DNA of 6,027 bases, taken from positions 1 through 6,027 of the forward strand of contig JAJYJE010000064.1 in the NCBI GenBank assembly GCA_021789715.1, in the 5' to 3' direction. The position numbers were made by a program, and so were the translations under genes. This document shows, piece by piece, positions 1-3,874 of the stretch. The notes below the pieces were generated by a model. That model worked only from the letters and a program-made list of their open reading frames with translations. It made no database searches and had not been told where the DNA came from. Every line of letters begins with the position of its first letter. Positions within the stretch are counted from its first letter, which is position 1. The DNA comes from a bacterium. GTDB taxonomy: Bacteria > Patescibacteriota > Doudnabacteria > UBA920.

Positions 1-55
1 TATTGCCGTTGTACCAAACCGACTGGCCGCGGCGTATTTTTAAACCCTGGCCCAC
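1..55 (-). CDS. Possible start of an unknown protein running off the left edge (partial)
   Basis: A minus-strand frame is open from a GTG at 55-53 to the window edge and would encode MGQGLKIRRGQSVWYNGN. The GTG lies inside the last codons of the 63-aa gene, giving a 16-base overlap. It is preceded by AAAGG with six bases between, a reasonable ribosome binding site. The peptide has the basic-then-aromatic look of a small beta-barrel N-terminus, but I recognise no family. The overlap suggests translational coupling with the upstream gene. Only 18 residues are visible, so this could be a chance open frame. Confidence 0.3.
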   Translation of the reverse strand, partial: MGQGLKIRRGQSVWYNGN

Positions 56-231
56 AGCACGCCTTTGAATTCGTTATTCACAATTAGCGGCACGCCGCGC
101 AGCGATTCAATCCTCGCGGAAATCTCGCGGACCGGGCATTTGTGCGGTCGGGCATTGCCAGAATTGCAGTGTGCGCAAAGGGTGCGCAGCTGGGAAACTA
201 TTTGGAGTTTTTGCTTTTGTAATTCGCCCAT
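40..231 (-). CDS. 63-aa Cys/His-containing small protein, possibly metal-binding
   Basis: The protein is 63 aa. An N-terminal basic helix leads into Cys19, His21 and Cys22, followed by His30 and Cys32 (motif LCAHC then HKCPV). This spacing could hold one zinc ion, but there is no direct proof. The C-terminal half (ESLRGVPLIVNNEFKGVLW) is mixed hydrophobic and charged, like a folded strand-rich segment. No membrane helix or signal peptide is seen. It starts 32 bases after the stop of the 128-aa gene on the same strand, so the two are probably co-transcribed, perhaps from the lexA promoter. No Shine-Dalgarno sequence precedes the ATG; the leader is AT-rich. The opposite strand is also open here, but its translation has no domain-like character. 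Function unknown. Confidence 0.6.
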   Translation of the reverse strand: MGELQKQKLQIVSQLRTLCAHCNSGNARPHKCPVREISARIESLRGVPLIVNNEFKGVLWARV

Positions 232-263
232 ATAAATATAAATATAGAGTATGGAATCTAAAG

Positions 264-650
264 TTAAACTTCGACTTGTGGAGAAAAATCAACCTGATAT
301 TCCGGTATACCGAGACTAATGCCATACTGTTTGGCCTGCATATATCCTACCTTATCACTCCTGGAAATCTTAAATATTTTATCCTTAAAAATGATATAGT
401 GAAATTCTTTATTTTTATAATCCGCGTACCAAGCGCTCTGGCGGCTATAATCAAGCGCACGGCTAATCTGAATTGCGATGCGATCGGCATCGGCTCCGGG
501 AATTTCAATTTCATGCAGAGTCCATTGCTTAAGCCAAGGTGTGCGGTGCCTGCCGGTTACGGTTTCCCTAGTAGTTCTACGAACTATTATTTTGCGCAAC
601 AAGCTCGTATCGCTCAGACTTTCTTCAATTATAGTCCCGAGATAATCCAT
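264..650 (-). CDS. Conserved protein of unknown function (128 aa)
   Basis: The protein is 128 aa, soluble, with no signal peptide or membrane helix. It opens with MDYLGTIIEESL, has a central TPWLKQWTLHEIEIP segment, then WYADYKNKEFHYIIFKDKIF, and ends with YGISLGIPEYQVDF. From memory, this pattern matches a widespread family of about 120-aa proteins in Patescibacteria and some Firmicutes that has no assigned function. The conserved Trp, His and Tyr residues suggest a folded alpha/beta domain with a ligand pocket, but no catalytic motif is recognisable. It lies 67 bases after lexA on the same strand with no terminator between, so it could be co-transcribed and damage-inducible (inference). No Shine-Dalgarno sequence is seen before the ATG at 650. 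The overlapping plus-strand frame at 171-656 is its shadow. Confidence 0.8.
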   Translation of the reverse strand: MDYLGTIIEESLSDTSLLRKIIVRRTTRETVTGRHRTPWLKQWTLHEIEIPGADADRIAIQISRALDYSRQSAWYADYKNKEFHYIIFKDKIFKISRSDKVGYMQAKQYGISLGIPEYQVDFSPQVEV

Positions 651-717
651 AAATAACGATTAAGCTTGATGAATATCCCAATAAACTTGCCCCGTGCTTT
701 AGTTAGGGATTGGACAC

Positions 718-1335
718 CTACTCCAAATTCCTAATAACCCCAACCACTTTACCCTGGACGCTCCATTCTTCTTTAGGGTAGATATTTTTATAATCGGGAT
801 TCTCAGCCTTAAGGTAAGCGCGGTTTTTTACGTAAACCAGGCGCTTAACCGTAGCTTCGTCATGGAGCAGGGCTACGACAATGTCGTTATTTTTAGCTTC
901 CCTGGTCGGCCGCACGATTACCAAATCCCCCTCGAAAATTCCGGCATTAACCATACTGTCGCCGCGAACTCGGAGCAAAAACACATCGCGCCTGCCTTTA
1001 ACCAAGGTTTGCGGAAGGTTAATCCATTCCTCAATATGCTCTTCCGCCAAATGCGGAGTGCCAGCCTGAATAGACCCGAGCAGCGGCACTTTCATAAATC
1101 CTTTTTCCAGGCTTTCTCCCAAAGTTTTTAAGACTTCGATCCCGCGAGCCTTGCCGGTGGTACGGATATAGCCTTCGTTTTCCAGCGCGCTAAGCAATTT
1201 AGCCACCGCGTTTTTGGATTTCACCTTGAGAAAACCGGCCATTTCGGACACCGATGGCGGCAAGTTGTAATCGCGCACTTGCTTGATTATATATTTGAGA
1301 AGCTCCTTTTGGCGCTCGGTTATTTCTTTGGGCAT
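718..1335 (-). CDS. lexA: LexA repressor, self-cleaving regulator of the SOS response
   Basis: The protein is 205 aa, the usual LexA length (E. coli LexA is 202). Residues 1-67 form the winged-helix DNA-binding domain: TERQKELLKYI, then the PPSVSEMAGFL and SKNAVAKLLSALE helices, then the GYIRTTGKARGI wing. Residues 83-205 form the S24-family peptidase domain. The autocleavage site is Ala91-Gly92 in GSIQAGTP. The catalytic serine is Ser127 in RGDSM and the general-base lysine is Lys164 in ATVKRL. The Ser-Lys spacing of 37 equals that of E. coli. LexA represses DNA-repair genes, and activated RecA filaments stimulate its self-cleavage. The gene has a near-consensus promoter with a palindromic operator beside the -10, the usual autoregulation arrangement. 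No Shine-Dalgarno sequence precedes the ATG. All functional residues are present, so it should be active. Confidence 0.97.
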   Translation of the reverse strand: MPKEITERQKELLKYIIKQVRDYNLPPSVSEMAGFLKVKSKNAVAKLLSALENEGYIRTTGKARGIEVLKTLGESLEKGFMKVPLLGSIQAGTPHLAEEHIEEWINLPQTLVKGRRDVFLLRVRGDSMVNAGIFEGDLVIVRPTREAKNNDIVVALLHDEATVKRLVYVKNRAYLKAENPDYKNIYPKEEWSVQGKVVGVIRNLE

Positions 1336-1349
1336 AGGGGTAAATTTAA

Positions 1350-1376
1350 GTATACATTCGTATACCTATACTATAC
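1350..1376. promoter_or_regulatory. Candidate LexA operator (GTATAC-N4-GTATAC plus TATAC repeats)
   Basis: Bases 1350-1365 read GTATACATTCGTATAC: two GTATAC half-sites, each itself a palindrome, start to start ten bases apart (about one helical turn). Two more TATAC elements follow at 1367-1371 and 1372-1376 and overlap the -10. The site covers the predicted transcription start of lexA. It resembles neither the E. coli box (CTGT-N8-ACAG) nor the Bacillus-type box (CGAAC-N4-GTTCG). Assignment to LexA rests on position and symmetry only. Confidence 0.6.
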
Positions 1377-1396
1377 GATCGTTCACCCTGTGTCAA
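1368..1396 (-). promoter_or_regulatory. Sigma-70-type promoter of lexA
   Basis: Reading the minus strand, a perfect -35 TTGACA lies at 1396-1391. A -10 follows 17 bases later as TAGTAT (1373-1368), or 15 bases later as TATAGT (1375-1370). Either choice puts the transcription start near 1361-1363, giving a leader of about 26 bases with no Shine-Dalgarno sequence. The -10 touches the repeated TATAC elements of the operator, so a bound repressor would block RNA polymerase. Confidence 0.75.
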
Positions 1397-1435
1397 ACTT
1401 ACCCAAAATTGCGATATTTATATATTTCCATAAAG

Positions 1436-1444
1436 TTATCCACA
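1436..1444 (+). promoter_or_regulatory. Perfect DnaA-box match (TTATCCACA), significance uncertain
   Basis: TTATCCACA is the high-affinity DnaA box consensus of many bacteria. It lies in the gap between lexA and the secreted-protein gene, beside a very AT-rich stretch (1409-1434). It is the only copy in this gap, so an origin is not supported. It may be a lone regulatory box or chance; its last base touches the T-run of the neighbouring terminator. Confidence 0.3.
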
Positions 1445-1475
1445 AAAAAGCGGCAGCCAAAAAAGACTGCCGCTT
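1444..1475 (-). terminator. Rho-independent terminator of the secreted coiled-coil gene
   Basis: On the minus strand, AAGCGGCAG (1475-1467) pairs perfectly with CTGCCGCTT (1456-1448) across a 10-base U-rich loop. A run of T follows directly (1449-1444). It begins 20 bases after the stop codon of the 1495-2472 gene and separates that gene from the lexA promoter. The plus-strand reading lacks a T-run, so it acts in one direction. Confidence 0.85.
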
Positions 1476-1494
1476 GTTAGCCTATAACACCTCC

Positions 1495-2472
1495 TTATTG
1501 CCGTGCCGAAGGCTCGACAGCAGGTTGGGCATTGGCGGGAGCCGCGGGCTTGTCCGGCGCTTGGCGATTAGCTTCGACGCGCACCAGTTCCGCCTGCCGC
1601 AGCCCGAGCATCCTTTTGGGAATAAACCACAGGATATTACCGGTAACCTTGCGATGACTCAACGTATCCGCCAAATGAACCACCGCGCCGCTGACCGCGT
1701 CTACCCGTCCCTGGACTCGCCCCACCGCTCCTTCATTGCCGGCTATCGCCGCCTCGTTAGACTGGATGCGATTAACCAGCACCTGATAGTCATTCCGGAC
1801 CTCGGCAACGCTGGCTTGCATCGCCTGAATATTATTGGCCAGACCGTCGCTCTTGGCCGCCACCGCCTTGACCTGCTCCGCCACTTCCGCCACCTCCTGT
1901 TTGGTTGCCTTGGATCCCAAATCGGCACGCGCTTGTTTTAGGCCGGTTTCAACGGACTCAGTCCGGCCGCCTAATCCTTTAAGTAATCCCATCTGTTTCT
2001 CTAGCGCCGCGACTCTGTTTAGCGCCTGGCGGATTTCTTGGCGCGTTTTGTGAATCTCATCTTCCACATCAATATTTGGCGCTGCCGTAACAGGCGCTGT
2101 TACGCGGTACTTAGCCTGATACACAGTCGAGCGGGTCGGCGGCACGTCTTGGCATAAATACAAATCGTAAACGCCCTCCTCGCCTTCCTTAACCATAGCC
2201 CGAAAGCTAAGTAAGGCGTCTGATTCGCTGATTATGCCGGCTTGTTTGGGTTGAAGCGGTATTAAACCCTCCAATGCCACCCAAACCGTCCGGCACGTAG
2301 AGAGATTGCCCGAAGCGGCGCGGACCGTAAATACATACGGCTGTCCCGAGGTAACGGCCAGCATGCCGTTAACAACATGCCCGCCTGCGGCAGTCAGGCT
2401 GCTGACAGCGATTTGAGCGTTCGCGGCCAGAGCCAAACCCAAGCCGCAAACCGCGGCCATTCGTAGCTGCAT
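1495..2472 (-). CDS. Secreted coiled-coil protein of unknown function (325 aa)
   Basis: I chose the ATG at 2472 because AAGGAGG sits five bases upstream and a classical signal peptide follows at once: MQLRM, a hydrophobic core to residue 17, then Ala-Asn-Ala19 as a signal peptidase I site. An in-frame ATG at 2544 would bury this signal and lies upstream of the predicted promoter. Mature residues 20-130 are strand-rich with just two cysteines, Cys60 and Cys107, likely a disulfide. Residues 135-275 are heptad-like and rich in Ala, Glu, Gln, Lys and Val, predicting a long coiled coil. A short hydrophobic patch (NILWFIP, 279-285) and a Pro/Ala-rich tail close the protein. No lipobox, C-terminal anchor or sortase motif is seen. 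It may be a cell-surface or released oligomeric stalk protein (inference). It is transcribed alone, with its own promoter and terminator. No family recognised. Confidence 0.85.
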   Translation of the reverse strand: MQLRMAAVCGLGLALAANAQIAVSSLTAAGGHVVNGMLAVTSGQPYVFTVRAASGNLSTCRTVWVALEGLIPLQPKQAGIISESDALLSFRAMVKEGEEGVYDLYLCQDVPPTRSTVYQAKYRVTAPVTAAPNIDVEDEIHKTRQEIRQALNRVAALEKQMGLLKGLGGRTESVETGLKQARADLGSKATKQEVAEVAEQVKAVAAKSDGLANNIQAMQASVAEVRNDYQVLVNRIQSNEAAIAGNEGAVGRVQGRVDAVSGAVVHLADTLSHRKVTGNILWFIPKRMLGLRQAELVRVEANRQAPDKPAAPANAQPAVEPSARQ

Positions 2473-2477
2473 TTTTG

Positions 2478-2484
2478 CCTCCTT
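2478..2484 (-). promoter_or_regulatory. Strong Shine-Dalgarno site fixing the start of the secreted protein
   Basis: The minus strand reads AAGGAGG followed by CAAAA and ATG, a near-perfect anti-16S match with five-base spacing. It fixes the start at 2472. It stands out because the other complete genes in the window lack a clear Shine-Dalgarno sequence, suggesting high translation of this secreted protein. Confidence 0.85.
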
Positions 2485-2497
2485 TGCTGGGATAAGT

Positions 2498-2515
2498 TTC
2501 CTGGCACGCCAGGAA
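2498..2515 (-). other. Hairpin in the 5' leader of the secreted-protein mRNA
   Basis: TTCCTGG (2515-2509) and CCAGGAA (2504-2498) form a perfect 7-bp stem closed by CGTG on the minus strand. It lies just downstream of the predicted -10 and 13 bases upstream of the AAGGAGG site. If transcription starts near 2516, the stem forms at the very 5' end of the mRNA, a position that can shield mRNA from decay. As DNA, the same symmetry could be a repressor operator. Confidence 0.55.
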
Positions 2516-2522
2516 CCCCCTA

Positions 2523-2528
2523 TATATA
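2523..2528 (-). promoter_or_regulatory. Probable -10 element for the secreted-protein gene
   Basis: The minus strand reads TATATATAG across 2528-2520 after an AT-rich stretch. TATATA at 2528-2523 would put transcription start near 2516, just before the leader hairpin. No good -35 is found 16-18 bases upstream (AATTTA at 17), so the -10 is only moderately supported. Confidence 0.45.
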
Positions 2529-2570
2529 GACTTAAAATGGCCAAATAAATTAAAATTCCTCAAGATAACT

Positions 2571-2611
2571 AAAAATTATTAAAACAGCGCATCAGGCCTG
2601 ATGTGCCGCTG
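2571..2611 (-). terminator. Rho-independent terminator of the 78-aa/28-aa gene pair
   Basis: On the minus strand, a stem is built on the perfect 14-base palindrome CATCAGGCCTGATG (2603-2590), flanked by CAGCG (2611-2607) pairing with CGCTG (2589-2585) with a three-base bulge. The stem is followed by TTTTAATAATTTTT (2584-2571). This is the layout of an intrinsic terminator reading leftward. It isolates the upstream membrane-protein transcript from the secreted-protein promoter. Confidence 0.75.
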
Positions 2612-2623
2612 GAATTTATGGAC

Positions 2624-2639
2624 TTCCCGCAGTCGGGAA
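2624..2639. other. Small perfect hairpin between the microprotein ORF and the terminator
   Basis: TTCCCG (2624-2629) and CGGGAA (2634-2639) form a 6-bp stem around a 4-base loop. No T-run follows on either strand, so it is not a stand-alone terminator. In the minus-strand transcript it lies 15 bases after the microprotein stop and 12 bases before the terminator stem, and could protect the 3' end. Confidence 0.45.
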
Positions 2640-2654
2640 CGATACTATATTACA

Positions 2655-2741
2655 TTACCGCCGCTGCCGCTCGCCCATAGCAAATGGCGGAGGAGGCACT
2701 TCGCGGGCGCCGCCCCTGCCAAAACGGGCGAATAAATTCAT
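2655..2741 (-). CDS. Translationally coupled 28-aa Arg/Pro-rich microprotein
   Basis: The start ATG overlaps the TGA of the 78-aa membrane-protein gene as ATGA, the classic arrangement for termination-reinitiation coupling. The encoded peptide is MNLFARFGRGGAREV followed by four prolines, FAMGE, and a basic end (RQRR). It has six Arg and two acidic residues, no Cys and no membrane helix. The ORF ends in TAA, then come a small hairpin and the intrinsic terminator, so it lies fully inside the transcript. No Shine-Dalgarno sequence precedes it, as expected for reinitiation. Local base composition rises to strongly GC-rich across this ORF, in contrast to the AT-rich end of the upstream gene. No family recognised. 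The case for coding rests on the overlap and position; a GC-rich structured 3' UTR is the alternative. Confidence 0.45.
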   Translation of the reverse strand: MNLFARFGRGGAREVPPPPFAMGERQRR

Positions 2742-2974
2742 TTTATGTTAAGTAAAAATTGAATAAAAATCACGGTCCCCTGCCAGACGTTCTGGAGCAT
2801 GGGTACCGAAGCCGGCAGCAAGACGATCAAGGCGATCAAAAAAACAAAATCTTTTTTTACAACTTTGAAAATGGAATAAACCAAAAACGCGGCCAGGGCG
2901 ATGGAAATGACCGGACGGACATTGACCGGAAAGTTGGACAGGAACTGAAGATATAAACTTTGAATTTGGGACAT
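2738..2974 (-). CDS. 78-aa membrane protein with two helices, unknown function
   Basis: The protein is 78 aa. Residues 1-18 form a polar to amphipathic start. Helix 1 covers about residues 21-37 (ISIALAAFLVYSIF). A basic turn KVVKKD follows, then helix 2 at about 43-60 (FVFLIALIVLLPAS), and a hydrophobic tail at about 63-77 (VWQGTVIFIQFLLNI). The Lys-rich turn should face the cytoplasm, placing both ends outside, or the tail may re-enter the membrane. Small size and paired helices resemble holin-like or secretion-accessory proteins, but no specific family is recognised. The stop TGA is shared with the ATG of the 28-aa ORF. No Shine-Dalgarno sequence precedes the ATG. The antisense frame over the same bases encodes only a polar peptide. 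Confidence 0.75.
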   Translation of the reverse strand: MSQIQSLYLQFLSNFPVNVRPVISIALAAFLVYSIFKVVKKDFVFLIALIVLLPASVPMLQNVWQGTVIFIQFLLNIK

Positions 2975-3058
2975 AGTTTGTGAAAGGCGAATCCCCCGGC
3001 CATGTAGATTTATTTTACGCGGCCAGCTGGCGGATTATGAACGCGCGAATTTCATCTT

Positions 3059-3116
3059 AGCATCTTACATCCTCACGCCTCAGCAGCATATTAGGATGTT
3101 AACATGATAAAATGCT
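3059..3116. other. Imperfect long hairpin in the 178-base gap before the membrane-protein gene
   Basis: ACATCCT (3067-3073) pairs with AGGATGT (3093-3099), and the outer AGCAT (3059-3063) pairs with ATGCT (3112-3116) across an asymmetric internal loop. The apical loop is 19 bases. On the minus strand it precedes the 78-aa gene by about 85 bases. It could be a leader structure or an operator. A TAATAT at 3093-3088 inside it might be a -10 but has no matching -35. Nothing else is recognised between 2975 and 3152. Confidence 0.3.
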
Positions 3117-3140
3117 TAACGGTATATTCGGCCTTACTTC

Positions 3141-3156
3141 ATAAAATTAATTTTAT
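3141..3156. repeat. Perfect 16-base A/T palindrome at the end of the regulator gene
   Basis: ATAAAATTAATTTTAT is an exact inverted repeat that overlaps the TAA stop of the winged-helix gene. It contains no G or C, so the RNA stem would be weak and is not a convincing terminator. It could be a protein-binding site for the transcription unit to the left, or simply AT-rich spacer. Confidence 0.4.
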
Positions 3157-3722
3157 TTCTTTTTAGGGGCTAAGGAGTCGACCACGGTCAGATGCGGATA
3201 ATCAAAAATGTCCTTAATAAACTTATCAAACGTGTCACGGCGCAACTCAAACTCTCCCACTGTCATTACGCTGTAGTTGATGTCCTGCCCCATCATTTTT
3301 TGGGCGGATTTGAGGAAATCGGACAACTTTTTTAAATTAGCCCGGCCCACGAGCAGCAAATCCACCGGCAAGCCCGGTTGGCCGGTGAACAAACCGCTTA
3401 AAAAAGCGGCCTTAACATCTCCGAGCTTTTTTATAGCCGCAAACAGTTCGTCCTGATACGCCGGCGCTTCCTTTAAAAACTGCCGCCTGATATCGGGAAC
3501 CAGGCGGTTTTTGCCGTTGATAATATAATATTTCTTATTTTTTTTGGCAAAACTTTTTAATAAGCCCGACTCCGCCAAAAGGTTCAAGCTGCGAGCCGCT
3601 TTGCCGTGCGGCACCTTTAGCCGCTTGGAAATTTCCAGGATAGAAAAGGAGCGGGCCGGAGCAACCAGAAAAAAACTTAAAATCGAAGAATCGACTTTGG
3701 AATCAATTATGTCTTGTAGCAT
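3153..3722 (-). CDS. Winged-helix regulator fused to a degenerate nucleotidyltransferase domain
   Basis: The protein is 189 aa. Residues 1-70 look like a MarR/ArsR-type winged helix: SILSFFLVAPARSFSILEIS, the turn and recognition helix KVPHGKAARSLNLLAESGLL, and the wing AKKNKKYYIING. Residues 95-187 follow the minimal nucleotidyltransferase (MNT) pattern, with VKAAFLSGLFTG where active enzymes have GSxARG, PVDLLLVGR where they have SDIDLLVVG, and the typical end INYSVMTVGEF...DIFDYPHLTVV. The GS motif is changed and only one Asp (Asp121) of the DxD pair remains, so nucleotide transfer is unlikely and the domain may sense a ligand or a protein partner. Such fusions are, from memory, frequent in Patescibacteria and archaea. 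The gene is divergent from the 684-aa gene and has a palindrome in its own promoter, suggesting autoregulation and control of the neighbour (inference). Confidence 0.85.
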   Translation of the reverse strand: MLQDIIDSKVDSSILSFFLVAPARSFSILEISKRLKVPHGKAARSLNLLAESGLLKSFAKKNKKYYIINGKNRLVPDIRRQFLKEAPAYQDELFAAIKKLGDVKAAFLSGLFTGQPGLPVDLLLVGRANLKKLSDFLKSAQKMMGQDINYSVMTVGEFELRRDTFDKFIKDIFDYPHLTVVDSLAPKKK

Positions 3723-3728
3723 AACAAT

Positions 3729-3737
3729 ATTATAGCA
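3729..3737 (-). promoter_or_regulatory. Extended -10 promoter giving a probable leaderless regulator mRNA
   Basis: The minus strand reads TGC followed by TATAAT (3734-3729), a perfect extended -10. Counting the last T as -7 places +1 on the A of the ATG at 3722, so the transcript should begin with the start codon itself. This explains the lack of a Shine-Dalgarno sequence. The -35 region (CTACTT) is poor, as is usual for extended -10 promoters. Confidence 0.65.
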
Positions 3738-3744
3738 TACTATC

Positions 3745-3758
3745 CTTACTTAAGTAGG
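3745..3758. promoter_or_regulatory. Palindrome over the -35 region, candidate autoregulatory operator
   Basis: Bases 3745-3758 read CTTACTTAAGTAGG, with a perfect 10-base core TACTTAAGTA (3747-3756) and one outer mismatch. It covers the -35 position of the regulator promoter. Dimeric winged-helix proteins usually bind sites of this symmetry, so the adjacent regulator is the natural candidate ligand (inference). Confidence 0.45.
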
Positions 3759-3793
3759 AAATAGTCTCAAACACATTAAACATGGGATGCGTT

Positions 3794-3814
3794 AATTAGG
3801 GCCCCAGGCTAATT
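3794..3814. promoter_or_regulatory. Inverted repeat just upstream of the 684-aa gene promoter
   Basis: AATTAG (3794-3799) and CTAATT (3809-3814) flank a 9-base GC-rich core. The right arm abuts the -35 of the rightward promoter. It could be an operator. Read as RNA on the plus strand it has a short T-run after it, but the 6-bp A/T stem is too weak for a convincing terminator. Confidence 0.3.
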
Positions 3815-3815
3815 T

Positions 3816-3845
3816 TTGGTACCGGAGTAAAAAATATGGTATAAT
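3816..3845 (+). promoter_or_regulatory. Promoter of the 684-aa protein gene, extended -10
   Basis: TATAAT at 3840-3845 is preceded by TGG, forming an extended -10. TTGGTA at 3816-3821 is a partial -35 (four of six) with an 18-base spacer. Transcription should start near 3852, leaving a leader of about 23 bases with no Shine-Dalgarno sequence before the ATG at 3875. Confidence 0.7.
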
Positions 3846-3874
3846 TTACGCAAACATCCTTTTTAGCCCTAACA

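Noticed and set aside
171..656. 161-aa plus-strand open frame at the left
   Set aside because: It lies antisense to the better-supported 128-aa and 63-aa minus-strand genes, and its translation is an irregular mix with no domain pattern.
651..717. Promoter or terminator between lexA and the 128-aa gene
   Set aside because: The best -10 (TAATCG) and -35 (TTTATT) matches are poor, and the only stem (ATCCC/GGGAT, 26-base loop) has no T-run.
1279..1941. 220-aa plus-strand open frame
   Set aside because: It runs through the lexA promoter, a terminator hairpin and antisense to two real genes; the translation is Arg/His/Leu-rich, as expected of a shadow.
2473..2544. Longer 349-aa start for the secreted protein
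   Set aside because: The upstream ATG lacks a ribosome site, lies upstream of the predicted transcription start, and would place 24 polar residues before a clear signal peptide.
2759..2956. 65-aa plus-strand open frame
   Set aside because: Polar antisense shadow of the 78-aa membrane protein.
3022..3031. Palindrome GCCAGCTGGC upstream of the 78-aa gene
   Set aside because: A single 10-base palindrome in GC-rich spacer is expected by chance and aligns with no promoter element.
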